From: Kordia jejudonensis
Lineage (GTDB): Bacteria; Bacteroidota; Bacteroidia; Flavobacteriales; Flavobacteriaceae
Length of the DNA stretch: 64,000 nucleotides
Direction: 5' to 3'
Assembly: GCF_001005315.1 (NCBI RefSeq)
Contig: NZ_LBMG01000029.1
Span: 1-64,000, forward strand
Part shown: one piece after another, positions 26,676 to 35,991 of the stretch
Position numbering within the stretch: position 1 is the first letter of the stretch
Layout: every line of letters starts with the position of its first letter
Program-made: the position numbers and the translations under genes
Notes under the pieces: model-generated
Databases searched by the model: none
What the model was told of the DNA's origin: nothing
What the model saw: only the letters and a program-made list of their open reading frames with translations

Positions 26676-27785
26676 TTATTGTTTTTTGGACAATACCGCT
26701 GCTTTCATTTTTTCTTTCGCTTCTTCGTTTCGTTCAATTTTGTGCTCAGGTCGTGACCATTTTGGTTTTTCCCCTAACGCTTCATATTGCGAATCTTTGG
26801 CTTCTACGGTTTGTGGTTGTACTTTTTTGGTAAATGGTTTTTGCGGATTTAGACCTAACATTTCAAACATCTTCATATCTTCATCTACATCAGGGTTTGG
26901 TGTAGTTAGTAATTTGTCTCCTGCAAATATTGAGTTTGCTCCTGCAAAGAAACACATTGCTTGTCCTTCTCTACTCATGTTTGTTCTACCTGCGGATAGA
27001 CGCACTTGCGTTTCAGGCATTACAATTCGCGTGGTAGCTACCATACGAATCATTTCCCAAATTTCTACAGGTTTTTCGTTTTCTAATGGCGTTCCGTCAA
27101 CGGCAACTAAAGCATTGATTGGCACAGATTCTGGTTGTGGATTTAGCGTTGCTAAGGCAACTAACATTCCTGCTCTGTCTGCTACAGATTCTCCCATTCC
27201 GATGATTCCACCACTACAAACTGTTACATTTGTTTTACGCACATTGTCAATGGTTTCTAGTCGGTCTTCGTAGCCACGTGTTGAAATTACTTCTTTATAG
27301 TATTCTTCCGAAGAGTCTAAGTTGTGATTGTACGCGTATAATCCGGCTTCAGCCAAACGCTGTGCTTGGTTTTCTGTTACCATACCTAATGTACAGCAAA
27401 CTTCCATATCTAGTTTATTGATGGTACGTACCATTTCTAATACTTGATCAAATTCTGGTCCGTCTTTTACATTTCGCCATGCAGCGCCCATGCAAACACG
27501 TGAGCTTCCTGATGATTTTGCGCGTAATGCTTGTGCTTTTACTTGGGAAACCGACATTAAATCGTTTCCTTCAATATCAGTGTGGTAGCGTGCTGCTTGC
27601 GGGCAATACCCACAATCTTCAGGACAACCGCCAGTTTTTATAGAGAGTAATGTAGACACTTGTACTGTATTTGGATCGTGATGCAATCTGTGTACAGTAG
27701 CGGCTTCGTATAGCAACTCCATCATTGGTTTGTTGTAAATCGCTATGATTTCTTCTTTAGTCCAATTGTGTCGTATGTTGTTCAT
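26676..27785 (-). CDS. bioB: Biotin synthase
   Basis: Radical-SAM enzyme that inserts sulfur into dethiobiotin, the last step of biotin synthesis. The [4Fe-4S]/SAM motif is Cys54-x3-Cys58-x2-Cys61 in GGCPEDCGYCPQ. Other BioB hallmarks are YNHNLDSSEEYY, GGIIGMGES and the region MPETQVRLSAGR. At 369 residues it carries a Lys/Glu-rich C-terminal extension beyond the barrel. It is separated from bioFDA by about 9 kb. Confidence 0.97.
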   Translation of the reverse strand: MNNIRHNWTKEEIIAIYNKPMMELLYEAATVHRLHHDPNTVQVSTLLSIKTGGCPEDCGYCPQAARYHTDIEGNDLMSVSQVKAQALRAKSSGSSRVCMGAAWRNVKDGPEFDQVLEMVRTINKLDMEVCCTLGMVTENQAQRLAEAGLYAYNHNLDSSEEYYKEVISTRGYEDRLETIDNVRKTNVTVCSGGIIGMGESVADRAGMLVALATLNPQPESVPINALVAVDGTPLENEKPVEIWEMIRMVATTRIVMPETQVRLSAGRTNMSREGQAMCFFAGANSIFAGDKLLTTPNPDVDEDMKMFEMLGLNPQKPFTKKVQPQTVEAKDSQYEALGEKPKWSRPEHKIERNEEAKEKMKAAVLSKKQ

Positions 27786-27804
27786 AAAAAAGTTAGTTTG
27801 GTCA

Positions 27805-27812
27805 CAAAAATA
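27805..27812 (-). promoter_or_regulatory. -7 box (TATTTTTG) for bioB
   Basis: The minus strand reads TATTTTTG, an exact TAnnTTTG match 20 nt before the bioB ATG. No BirA-type operator is evident nearby. Confidence 0.5.
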
Positions 27813-27963
27813 GTTATATCAAATTAGATTCTCTTGCTGATGTGCCTAAAATATAAATTTTAATGTAGACTGAATTTATTTTTAATTAAATTCTTACAGT
27901 TTTTTTTCTTTTAAATTTATTCTCTTAAATTCGCATAATTAAAACAAATTAAATTTAAAACTA

Positions 27964-28245
27964 ATGAAGAAAAAATTAATCAAAGGAATTTCTGTTTTCG
28001 CTCTTGCTTTAGCAATGACTTCTTGTTCAATCACAATGCCTGTAACAGCTACTAGTAACGCTGTAGGTTCTAAAGTAGGTAAATCATCTGCAACTGTAGT
28101 ATTAGGATTTGCTTTCAACGAAGATGCATCAATCAGAACTGCTGCAAAGCAAGGTGGAATTTCTAAAATTTCGACTGTTGACATTAAAGTAAAAAATGTT
28201 TTAGGATTAATAGTTACTTATGAAACTATCATCACAGGAGAATAA
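27964..28245 (+). CDS. TRL-like family small lipoprotein
   Basis: A 93-residue lipoprotein (lipobox LAMTSC, Cys at about 21) followed by MPVTATSNAVGSKVGKSSAT and then DASIRTAAKQGGISKISTVD. These Gly/Ser-rich stretches are the signature of TRL (TRL-like) proteins, small envelope proteins of unknown function common in Bacteroidota and Leptospira. First of three small lipoprotein genes in a row on the plus strand. Confidence 0.82.
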   Translation: MKKKLIKGISVFALALAMTSCSITMPVTATSNAVGSKVGKSSATVVLGFAFNEDASIRTAAKQGGISKISTVDIKVKNVLGLIVTYETIITGE

Positions 28246-28264
28246 TTTTACAAGATTTAAAATA

Positions 28265-28708
28265 ATGGGTAGTTTTTTTCTGCCCATTATTTTTTTGTGT
28301 TTATTTTTCATTTCTTGCAGTTCTGAAGGCATTCAAGCACCTATTTCTTTGTTTGACGGACATCAGTATATACTAAAAGAAGGAGAAAAAGAAACTAAAA
28401 AAGGAACTGAAGCAGTTGCAACAAGCAATGAGTTAAAGTTCGCCTTAAATAAACCACAACTTGTTTTATTTAAGCATGTTACACACAAAGATTACAATAC
28501 TTATATTTTTATAGATTTAGATTCTACTATTAATAAAAGTAATATTTACAAAAAGTCTACTTTAGCAAAAAAGAAAGTAGTTTTTTACCAACATATGGTA
28601 GATTCTGCAAGCGAAATTACGAGTATCACTTTGCTTAAAAACGATAATTTTTTAAATCGTTTTTCTGAAGATTCCCTAACAACACAACGTTTCATTATTG
28701 AAAAATAA
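28265..28708 (+). CDS. Putative lipoprotein, unknown function
   Basis: 147 residues from the ATG at 28265 (MGSFFLPIIFLCLFFISC, a clear lipobox). An upstream in-frame ATG at 28220 would overlap the TRL gene and place a polar stretch before the signal peptide, so it is less likely. The mature part contains FDGHQYILKEGEKETKKGTE and mixed alpha/beta character; no family recognised. Sits between two other lipoprotein genes, 19 bp after the TRL stop, and overlaps nothing after start correction. Confidence 0.68.
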   Translation: MGSFFLPIIFLCLFFISCSSEGIQAPISLFDGHQYILKEGEKETKKGTEAVATSNELKFALNKPQLVLFKHVTHKDYNTYIFIDLDSTINKSNIYKKSTLAKKKVVFYQHMVDSASEITSITLLKNDNFLNRFSEDSLTTQRFIIEK

Positions 28709-28712
28709 AAGT

Positions 28713-29273
28713 ATGATTTCTACACCTATTCGTTTCTCAAAACAACTTATCATTTTAGCACTTGTAGCATTTAGTTTACAGAGTTGTGTCGGAGTACGTT
28801 CTGGCGGATCGAGTGGTAAAATATCCAAATACGTAGAAGAGTTTTTCGTGGGCGATAATGTGTTTCAATACTTTGTGAAGCCGTTAAAGTATGACACAGA
28901 CAACCAAGTTGACGCTTTTGTAGATGCTACATTGCGAAATAAAGATAAAACTACAGATAGCCTTACCGTCAACTTTACCGTTTCGCTAAAGACTTTAGAT
29001 GAAATTGAGCAATTGGTTATTAAAAATAGTACGGATGTTGTGAAAATTTCTACCATCAAAACATTCTTTAGAGAACCTGCTGAGGAAGAAGGTTTTTACG
29101 ATCACAGAGGAAGCATTCAATTACCTTACAGTCAATATGTTGATTTTTTATTGAATGAAAATCATTCTATTGAAATTAAAACTGCATCTGAAAGAATTTC
29201 TATTCGTCCTTCCAAAAAAGCTTTGAAAGCAATGAATGCCGTTAAAAATAAGTTTGCTGTTCGTATTAATTAA
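28713..29273 (+). CDS. Putative lipoprotein, unknown function
   Basis: 186 residues from the ATG at 28713; the signal peptide ends in FSLQSC (lipobox). The mature protein has a beta-rich core with DAFVDATLRNKDKTTDSLTV and a basic C-terminus (SKKALKAMNAVKNK). No known family. It follows the previous lipoprotein by four bases, so the three small lipoproteins probably form one operon. Convergent with the next gene with one base between stops. Confidence 0.7.
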   Translation: MISTPIRFSKQLIILALVAFSLQSCVGVRSGGSSGKISKYVEEFFVGDNVFQYFVKPLKYDTDNQVDAFVDATLRNKDKTTDSLTVNFTVSLKTLDEIEQLVIKNSTDVVKISTIKTFFREPAEEEGFYDHRGSIQLPYSQYVDFLLNENHSIEIKTASERISIRPSKKALKAMNAVKNKFAVRIN

Positions 29274-29274
29274 A

Positions 29275-29757
29275 CTACAACCATTTAGATTCCGCTTCTG
29301 TTGCGTCTAAAATATCAATTTTTAATACTTCGGCAATTTGTTTTGCTTTTTCAAACGCATCTTCTTTGTTTTTGGTTGTGTATGCTTTGATGCGATGATT
29401 TCCATTGTAAAATAAATTTAAAACAATCACATCACTTTTCACATTTGCTTCTGCACTTCTAGAGCGAATAGTTATGGTTTCTGTTGTACTAAATACAGAA
29501 ACATAGTCTATTTCAGGCAAGTCATCCCATTTTCCAAAACGAAATCCTAAGACTTCTATAAATGTTCTGTATTTTTCTATTGTAAGATCGATCTCAGTTC
29601 CATCTTTGTGTAAAAAAAACATAGAAATTCCACAGACAATTAATCCATAATAACCGCCAGCTAGTACCGAAATTGCACCAACGGCAAAAGTAAATACTCC
29701 AAAAGCAATTTTTATGACTGGAGGTTTTCGCTTAAATTCTATTTTATCGTTATTCAT
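29275..29757 (-). CDS. Small membrane protein, paralogue of the gene at 40497-41000
   Basis: 160 residues with a hydrophobic hairpin (about 15-50) and a cytoplasmic domain. The C-terminal half (FGKWDDLPEIDYVSVF, then NHRIKAYTTKNKEDAFEKAK, then DILDATEAESKW) matches residue for residue at many positions with the protein at 40497-41000. The pattern resembles a PH-like membrane-associated fold. The start overlaps the preceding hydrolase stop by eight bases, so they are co-transcribed. Function unknown. Confidence 0.75.
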   Translation of the reverse strand: MNNDKIEFKRKPPVIKIAFGVFTFAVGAISVLAGGYYGLIVCGISMFFLHKDGTEIDLTIEKYRTFIEVLGFRFGKWDDLPEIDYVSVFSTTETITIRSRSAEANVKSDVIVLNLFYNGNHRIKAYTTKNKEDAFEKAKQIAEVLKIDILDATEAESKWL

Positions 29758-30712
29758 TTATAAAATCTGTAAAAAGTTTGTAAAATTTCTCAGCTTCTTC
29801 TAAGTATGGATTGTGTCCGCTTTGCTCAAACATGACAAATGTTGCTTGTGGCATAAATTGCTTGTATTGTACTGCAAATTCTGGTGTAGAAACGCCATCG
29901 TAACGACCGGCAATGATTAAGGTTTTTGCTTTTATATTTTTTAATTCTTTTCTATAGTCTTGCTGAATCATACTTCCTGCAACATCAAAATCGCCATCTT
30001 TTCCAATGATAGCCACATAGACATCATTTGCCCAACCTCTGTGCTTATATGAAGGCGAATTTTGCTTGAGTTTCGTATTGTGATAGTAGACATATTTTGT
30101 TGGAAAACTCCCGTATACTTTTGAGAATTCTGGATCGCTGGAAACATATCCTAATGCACGTAACGAATCTACTTTTTTCCACTTTTCAGGAAAGTGTGTT
30201 TTTGCATACCGATTGTAACTGTCACAGTTTGCTTGCCACATGGCGCCACTGTGAAAACCGTTTATCAACACCATTTTGTCTACGTTATTTTTGTATTTAA
30301 TGGCGTAAGCTTGCGCTGGAACAGTGCCGTACGAATGACCAACTAAAAAGATTTTTTTGAACTTTAAAAGCTTGCGTAGTTTTTCAATGAGTTCTACATC
30401 ATTTTCCACTGAATATTCAGATGGATTTTTAGCATCATCACTTTTTCCTCTTCCTAAGAAATCAAAAAATACAACCGTATGCGTTTTGTAATAGTGTCCA
30501 AAATTTCCTTGCATATAATCATGCGAATTTCCTGGTCCGCCAGGCAAAAAGAAGATGGGATCGCCAGTTCCTTTGACTTCAACGTTTATTTTGTAACCGT
30601 CAATGGTGTAGAATTTTGATTCAAATTTATCATAAATATCCGCTTCTTGTTGTGCAAATAAAATTGAATTTACACAGATAAAAAGCAGTGAAAGAAATGC
30701 TGTTTTTTTCAT
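29750..30712 (-). CDS. Exported alpha/beta hydrolase, proline iminopeptidase-like
   Basis: 320 residues with a signal peptide (about 1-20, ending ILFAQQ). FFLPGGPGNSHDY is the HGGPG-type oxyanion motif of the proline iminopeptidase family, in which His is replaced by Pro. Nucleophile Ser127 is in GHSYG, the acid is in IAGRYDGVSTPEF and the catalytic His is in QSGHNPYLEE. Probably a periplasmic peptidase or esterase. First gene of a two-gene unit with the small membrane protein. Confidence 0.88.
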   Translation of the reverse strand: MKKTAFLSLLFICVNSILFAQQEADIYDKFESKFYTIDGYKINVEVKGTGDPIFFLPGGPGNSHDYMQGNFGHYYKTHTVVFFDFLGRGKSDDAKNPSEYSVENDVELIEKLRKLLKFKKIFLVGHSYGTVPAQAYAIKYKNNVDKMVLINGFHSGAMWQANCDSYNRYAKTHFPEKWKKVDSLRALGYVSSDPEFSKVYGSFPTKYVYYHNTKLKQNSPSYKHRGWANDVYVAIIGKDGDFDVAGSMIQQDYRKELKNIKAKTLIIAGRYDGVSTPEFAVQYKQFMPQATFVMFEQSGHNPYLEEAEKFYKLFTDFINE

Positions 30713-30756
30713 TCTATTATTTTTAGTTGCGTCAGTATTGTAGTGCTTATTTTCAT

Positions 30757-30787
30757 AAAAAAAATCCGCACAGTGGCGGATTTTTAT
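30757..30787 (-). terminator. Intrinsic terminator of the flotillin operon
   Basis: AAAAATCCGC pairs with GCGGATTTTT around ACAGTG, about 15 bp beyond the flotillin stop on the minus strand. It could also act on the divergent side. Confidence 0.85.
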
Positions 30788-30800
30788 ATGTATTGAAAAT

Positions 30801-32237
30801 TTATTTTTCTTCCGTATCCGTTGTTGTTTCTCCAGATACTGGAATTTCTTTGGTTACATCTTTACCTTTTAGGTATTCTGGCAATTCCATTCCAGCCATG
30901 TTAAACATTTCTTGTAATGGTGGAACTGCTTTGTACATTCCTGAGATAAAGTTTGATGTAGATGTTTTACCATCTTTTCCACCGCCACCATTTTCCCAAA
31001 CGGTAACTTTATCAATTTTGATATTTTTAATTGCTTCTGCTTGTGTTTTAACCAATTCAGGTAATTTGTCAGCAATTAATAATAATACCGCATCTTTTGA
31101 GTTGTCTCCAGCTGCTTTTACAATCTGATCTAAACCTGCTGCTTGCTTCGTTAATACTTCGTATAAACCTTCTGCTTCTGCTTGCGCTTTGAATAAGATT
31201 GCATCTGCTTCACCTTTCGCTTTTCTACGAATGCGTTCTGCTTCTGCTTCAGCGTCAATTTCTACTTTACGTTTGTCAATTTCCGCAGGTACAATAATAT
31301 CTGCTTCTTGCGATGAACGTTCTCTTTCTGCTCTGGCTAATTCCGCTTCACGTTCAGCTGCATACGATTCTTCTAAGGCTTTTGCCGCTTGTACTTTTTC
31401 TGACGCGATTGCCACACGCTCTGCTTCTGCTTCACGCTGTCTACGTAAGGAATCAGAGTTTGCTACTTCAATTTTTGCTGTGTTTTCACCATCAACTGCT
31501 TTTGCATTTGCCGCAGCAACTTGTGTACGTTCGTCTTGTAATGCGTTTGCTTCACCAATAGAACCATCTCTGTTTTTTTCTGCAACCGATTTACGTGCCG
31601 CGTTAATTGCGTGTGCCGCAGCTTCTTTACCAAGTGCTTCTATATATCCAGATTCGTCAACGATATCCGTAATGTTTACGTTAATCAGTTTTAAACCTAC
31701 TTTCTTCAATTCTGTTTCGACACTTTCAGAAATATTCGTTAAGAATTTGTCACGGTCATTGTTGATTTCTTCAATATCCATCGAAGCAACTACCAAACGT
31801 AATTGTCCAAAAATGATTTCCTGTGCTAATTCTTGAATTTCATGTTGTCCTAATCCTAATAAACGTTCGGCTGCATTTTGCATAATGCCTGGTTCTGTAG
31901 AGATACCAATGGTAAATCGAGAAGGCACGTTTACACGAATGTTTTGCTTACTTAAGGCATTTACTAAGTTTACTTCTATAGAAATTGGTGTTAAGTCTAA
32001 AAATTCATAGTCTTGAATTACTGGTAAGATAAATGCTGCTCCACCATGAATACATTTGGCAGATTGTCCGCCACCTACTTTTCCATAGACTACTAAGATT
32101 CTATCAGAAGGACAACGCTTGTATCGACGGATAAATACCGTGATTAGGATAAAGAAAAAGAGACCTGCAAAAACAAGCGTGATCAATGATCCTGCTTCCG
32201 ATAACGGATTGTCAGTCTGCAATAATAGTTGTGTCAT
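30801..32237 (-). CDS. Flotillin-family (SPFH) membrane scaffold protein
   Basis: 478 residues: N-terminal membrane anchor (about 17-38), SPFH/band-7 domain (about 45-215), then a long Ala/Glu-rich coiled coil (about 215-385, for example AEAEAERIRRKAKGEADA) and a Gly-rich tail (VWENGGGGKDGKTS). This is the FloT/YqiK layout. Such proteins organise membrane microdomains. The NfeD-like partner lies four bases upstream, as in Bacillus yuaF-floT, which strengthens the call. Confidence 0.94.
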   Translation of the reverse strand: MTQLLLQTDNPLSEAGSLITLVFAGLFFFILITVFIRRYKRCPSDRILVVYGKVGGGQSAKCIHGGAAFILPVIQDYEFLDLTPISIEVNLVNALSKQNIRVNVPSRFTIGISTEPGIMQNAAERLLGLGQHEIQELAQEIIFGQLRLVVASMDIEEINNDRDKFLTNISESVETELKKVGLKLINVNITDIVDESGYIEALGKEAAAHAINAARKSVAEKNRDGSIGEANALQDERTQVAAANAKAVDGENTAKIEVANSDSLRRQREAEAERVAIASEKVQAAKALEESYAAEREAELARAERERSSQEADIIVPAEIDKRKVEIDAEAEAERIRRKAKGEADAILFKAQAEAEGLYEVLTKQAAGLDQIVKAAGDNSKDAVLLLIADKLPELVKTQAEAIKNIKIDKVTVWENGGGGKDGKTSTSNFISGMYKAVPPLQEMFNMAGMELPEYLKGKDVTKEIPVSGETTTDTEEK

Positions 32238-32241
32238 AAAT

Positions 32242-32820
32242 TTATTGATTTAATGGTTGTACGATTAATATTCCTGTTCCTGTAATTTCTTTTACTTCAA
32301 TAACAGTACCTGTTTTTAGGCTTTCTTCAGTATCAGTCAACGCATCCAACTCGCGCAAAGCACCTTGAATATTGACATGTACTTTTCCTACTTTAGAACG
32401 ATTGGCTCCAATAGTTAGGTATACTTCTCCAACGTTTCCGACGGCATTTTCGAGCTTTAACGTTCCGCTACTTACCAATTTATTGATGTAATAGATTAAA
32501 GCTCCCATAATGAACATCATGATGAGTCCTGCAATGGTAGACACTAAAATTGTTACGCCTTTTCCATATCCTGCGTCCATGCATGAAATTCCTGCCCAAC
32601 TAAAGATGGTAAAGAATGCTACTAAGTTTTTGAAGGTGAAAAATTGAAAACCAATTCCTGTATCGCTTTCTATTTCGACATCTACATCACCATCAACACC
32701 ATCTGCATCGCCTATTAAAAATGTAGTGATGAGAATAAATACAAAGATTGTAGATGAAATTCCGGCAATAACCCAATAGAATTTCTCAAAATATGATAAT
32801 GCTGAAAACCATTCTGTCAT
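32242..32820 (-). CDS. NfeD-like membrane protein, flotillin partner (YuaF type)
   Basis: 192 residues: transmembrane helices about 12-35, 70-85 and 90-115, then a C-terminal OB-fold (about 125-190; GNVGEVYLTIGANRSKVGKV, then GTVIEVKEITGTGILIV) as in NfeD/YuaF. A short acidic loop DADGVDGDVDVEIESD follows the first helix. No ClpP-like protease domain, so it is the short NfeD1b-like form. Encoded directly before flotillin. Confidence 0.88.
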   Translation of the reverse strand: MTEWFSALSYFEKFYWVIAGISSTIFVFILITTFLIGDADGVDGDVDVEIESDTGIGFQFFTFKNLVAFFTIFSWAGISCMDAGYGKGVTILVSTIAGLIMMFIMGALIYYINKLVSSGTLKLENAVGNVGEVYLTIGANRSKVGKVHVNIQGALRELDALTDTEESLKTGTVIEVKEITGTGILIVQPLNQ

Positions 32821-32857
32821 AGTTCAAAGTTTTAAGTTGTTAATGTTATACCAAAGT

Positions 32858-34009
32858 TTAGTCACGTGTAAGCAATACTGAAACCGCATTTCCCCCAAAT
32901 CCAACTGCATTTACCAAAATCTTTTTGAGTTGCTTTGGTTGATTTTCTTCGTCAAGATAAGGAATAGAAATGAATTTTTGATGTTGCATCATAAGTATTG
33001 CGAGTTCGACACTTAACATTCCTGAAGCTCCAAATGTGTGACCTATCTTCCATTTATTCGTAGTAAGGTTTGGCATTTTGTTACAAAAAATATTTTTTAT
33101 TGCATTATATTCAGCTGCGTCACCTTTTATGGTTCCTGGTGCGTGCATTACAATAGCGTCAATTTCTTCGGGCAAATGATTTCCTAATGCCATGCGCATT
33201 GATTTTTCAAAACATTTTCCATCGGCTGAGATCGATGTGTTGTGTTCTAAAATTTCTGTTGCATATCCAATACCACTAATTATTGCCAACGCATTTGGTT
33301 TTTTTCCTTTTTCTAAACATATTGCGGCTGCGCCTTCGCCCAGAATCATGGTGTTGCGCTTTTTTTCTAAATCTAACGACAGACATGGATAATCTGCTTC
33401 TTTTTTGGCATAAATGTGCAAGGCTTTCATTTGCGCAATGGTAAAAGGCGTCAGCGGCGCTTCACTTCCACCAATTAAAAAGGTTGCTGTCATGCCCGCT
33501 TTTATCCAAGCAACTCCATTGATGAGCGCATGCAAAGCGGTAGAACAGGTAATGGAATGTGATATTTGTGGTCCATTAGTTTGCAAATCGTGCCCAACCC
33601 AAGAAGATATGTTTCCAAGTGTTGTGGTAGGAGAACTTAAGGTTTGTGCTTGCTTATTTTCTAAGAAATCTTCATGGTATTTTTCAAATAAACCTGTTGC
33701 GCCTCTGGATGAACCTATGTTGATTCCAAAGTTGCTTTCTGCTGTCCAACCAGCATTTTTTACAGCACTTCTTGCAGCAATTATAGCATATAAAACACTA
33801 TTGTCTAAATTTTTATATTTTGAATTCGATTTTTTTAACGCTGCGACTTCTTGTTGTGCATTTTGTGAAAGTGATGCGGTGTATTCGGCATGATTTTCTT
33901 TACGAAAGCAATGAGATAAATTTGTATAATTTTCCCAAATTTCTATAGCTGTACTTCCCAGAGGAGATATTGAGCCCATGCCCGTTATAGAAATACATTC
34001 TTGCATCAT
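32858..34009 (-). CDS. Stand-alone beta-ketoacyl synthase (KAS II/FabF-like)
   Basis: A 383-residue thiolase-fold condensing enzyme. The nucleophile is Cys155 in SITCSTALHAL; the two catalytic histidines are in VMHAPGTIKGDAAE and KIGHTFGASGMLS, so the C-H-H triad is intact although the usual HGTGT reads HAPGT. Shorter and more divergent than housekeeping FabF, and without an adjacent ACP, ketoreductase or dehydratase. It lies between bioB and bioFDA, so a part in making the pimeloyl precursor of biotin is possible; that is inference. Confidence 0.88.
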   Translation of the reverse strand: MMQECISITGMGSISPLGSTAIEIWENYTNLSHCFRKENHAEYTASLSQNAQQEVAALKKSNSKYKNLDNSVLYAIIAARSAVKNAGWTAESNFGINIGSSRGATGLFEKYHEDFLENKQAQTLSSPTTTLGNISSWVGHDLQTNGPQISHSITCSTALHALINGVAWIKAGMTATFLIGGSEAPLTPFTIAQMKALHIYAKKEADYPCLSLDLEKKRNTMILGEGAAAICLEKGKKPNALAIISGIGYATEILEHNTSISADGKCFEKSMRMALGNHLPEEIDAIVMHAPGTIKGDAAEYNAIKNIFCNKMPNLTTNKWKIGHTFGASGMLSVELAILMMQHQKFISIPYLDEENQPKQLKKILVNAVGFGGNAVSVLLTRD

Positions 34010-34175
34010 AGTCGTTTTTATTAAGATTGCTAATATCGTAAGAAATCATATGATTTGCTAACATTTATATGGCAGTTTCCAACTATGTTTCCGACTCGTT
34101 TTATATGTTGCAAAAGTTATACATTCGTTTTATATTTTTCGAGTATTTTTAGATCCGCTTAATTTTACTATTGCT

Positions 34176-35882
34176 ATGAAAATTCGCTTGTTACCGTTTG
34201 TTATGCTATTCCTGCTGACGCCTATTTTGATGTTGGGAACAAATCAAGATTCGCTTGCTATTTTTAAAGAAAAAAGTCTTTTAGATCAGCACAATTATCT
34301 GAAAGAGCATGTAAATTCTTCTCAAAATATTGAACCTTATATTGGTGTATTTTTAGAGAAAGCAACAACAGCGAAAGACACAACGTTTATTGCAACTTCT
34401 TATTATTTTAAGAATAAGGTGTATCGGAATTCGAAAATATACACGAAAGCGCATGCAGCTATTGACAACGCTATTGCATTGGCAGAAAGTAGCAAAAAAG
34501 ATTCATTGCTAGGTTCTTTTTTTTATGCAAAAGGCGCAACATTTTATATTCAATCAAATTACTCAAAAGCATTGGATTATTATTTGAAAGCGAATGAGAT
34601 GATGCGCACAACAAATGCTATTGAGAATCAATTATCACTTCAATTTGATATTGCTACGATAAAGCTGAAAGCTAGAAAAACCGAAGAAGCTTTTGCTGAT
34701 TGTAAAAAGATTATTCATGCCTATGATTCTTTAGTAGCCTTGAAACCTGATTCTCGTTTTTTGAAAGTTCGTCTTATTAAAATGTTGAACAGCATCGCCG
34801 ATTGGCACACAAAAGAAGGTTTGTACGCCAAAGCAATTGAGTTGTATACTAAAAGTCTTTTTATAAATGAAACAACTGATTATAGTTTTGGCAAGTGCGC
34901 GGCTATTGGCGGCATAGGAAATGTATATACTACGCAAAAAAAGTACGCGCTCGCGATTGAAAAACTAGACGAAGCCCTGAAAATTCCTAAAACGGATGCC
35001 AAATTGAAATTAATTACGCCTTATTTATTATTAGACAAAGGAAAATGTTTGTTTGGATTGGGACAGTATGAAGATGCGCTTCAAAGTTTTGAAGAAACCG
35101 TTGACATTATTCAAGCTAAGGATTTAAAATTTATTGGATTAGACGAAACTTACCAGTTTTTAGCAAAAACACATGTGCAACTTGGCAATCATGAAACCGC
35201 AAACGACGTATACAATCAATTTATTGAACGCACCAATTTGAGTACTGCCAAGCGTTTTGAATTGTATGAAACGATTTTTGAAGGATACGATTTAAAAAAT
35301 ATAGAACATCAGGTTACCAAAGCAAAAGAAGAATCTAGTTTGTTTAAAACGTATTTCATTCAAACACTAATAGCAACTTTATTGTTAGCGTTTGTAGCAC
35401 TTATTCTTTTTGTCCGTTATAGAAAATCACAAAAACAGCAGTTGGAAAAGTTTCATCGACTTATTGAAGATTTGAAGACTAAAGAAGTTGAAGATTCTGA
35501 AACTATTGCAACAGGATATGTATTATCTGATGAAAAAGCCACAAAAATTTTGAATGATTTGGCAACGCTTGAAGCAAAGTTATTTTTCTTAGATAAGAAG
35601 TACAACTTGACTACATTGGCTAAAAAATGCGGCACCAATTCGAGTTATTTGTCTAAAGTGATCAATCAATATAAAGAGAAATCGTTTTCAGAATATATTT
35701 CGGATATGCGAATCAATTATGTGTTGAATGCATTGAAAAATGATAAAAAATTACGTTCATATACCATTCAATCGATTGCAGAAGAAATAGGTTTTAAAAA
35801 ATCTGAATCGTTTTCAAAGGCTTTTAAAAAGCGAACTGGTTTGAATCCTTCTTATTATATTAAAAATCTTGATAATCTGTAA
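34176..35882 (+). CDS. Membrane-anchored TPR / AraC-type helix-turn-helix regulator
   Basis: 568 residues: signal/anchor at the N-terminus (about 1-21), a TPR-rich extracytoplasmic region (about 60-360; for example YSKALDYYLKANEMM, then YALAIEKLDEALKI), one transmembrane helix (about 390-410, IQTLIATLLLAFVALILFV), a coiled segment and an AraC HTH domain (about 460-568, YISDMRINYVLNALKN, then SIAEEIGFKKSESFSKAFKK). The layout suggests sensing outside the membrane and DNA binding inside. Two leader-peptide genes follow immediately, which makes them likely targets. Confidence 0.92.
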   Translation: MKIRLLPFVMLFLLTPILMLGTNQDSLAIFKEKSLLDQHNYLKEHVNSSQNIEPYIGVFLEKATTAKDTTFIATSYYFKNKVYRNSKIYTKAHAAIDNAIALAESSKKDSLLGSFFYAKGATFYIQSNYSKALDYYLKANEMMRTTNAIENQLSLQFDIATIKLKARKTEEAFADCKKIIHAYDSLVALKPDSRFLKVRLIKMLNSIADWHTKEGLYAKAIELYTKSLFINETTDYSFGKCAAIGGIGNVYTTQKKYALAIEKLDEALKIPKTDAKLKLITPYLLLDKGKCLFGLGQYEDALQSFEETVDIIQAKDLKFIGLDETYQFLAKTHVQLGNHETANDVYNQFIERTNLSTAKRFELYETIFEGYDLKNIEHQVTKAKEESSLFKTYFIQTLIATLLLAFVALILFVRYRKSQKQQLEKFHRLIEDLKTKEVEDSETIATGYVLSDEKATKILNDLATLEAKLFFLDKKYNLTTLAKKCGTNSSYLSKVINQYKEKSFSEYISDMRINYVLNALKNDKKLRSYTIQSIAEEIGFKKSESFSKAFKKRTGLNPSYYIKNLDNL

Positions 35883-35907
35883 GTTACACTATTCAAAATA
35901 CTATCTA

Positions 35908-35922
35908 TTTTTATAAAAATCG
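35908..35922 (+). promoter_or_regulatory. Palindromic box TTTTTATAAAAATCG, copy 1
   Basis: A 15-bp sequence with the perfect palindrome TTTTTATAAAAA at its core, 70 nt before the ATG of the plus-strand leader peptide and directly before a TTG (35924) that could be a -33 element. An identical 15-mer occurs at 36554-36568. A candidate operator for the preceding AraC-type regulator, by inference. Confidence 0.45.
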
Positions 35923-35991
35923 GTTGTATTTCTTAGTTACACATTTAAATATTGAGTTATTTAGCTAAATAATTCAATAAAAAAAATCGAT

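Noticed and set aside
26665-27273. 202-residue plus-strand open frame
   Set aside because: Lies entirely antisense to bioB, shows low-complexity Ser/Ala/Phe composition and no family features.
31189-31836. 215-residue plus-strand open frame rich in Ser/Ala
   Set aside because: Antisense shadow of the Ala/Glu-rich coiled coil of flotillin; Ala/Glu codons read backwards give Ser/Ala/Phe/Cys.
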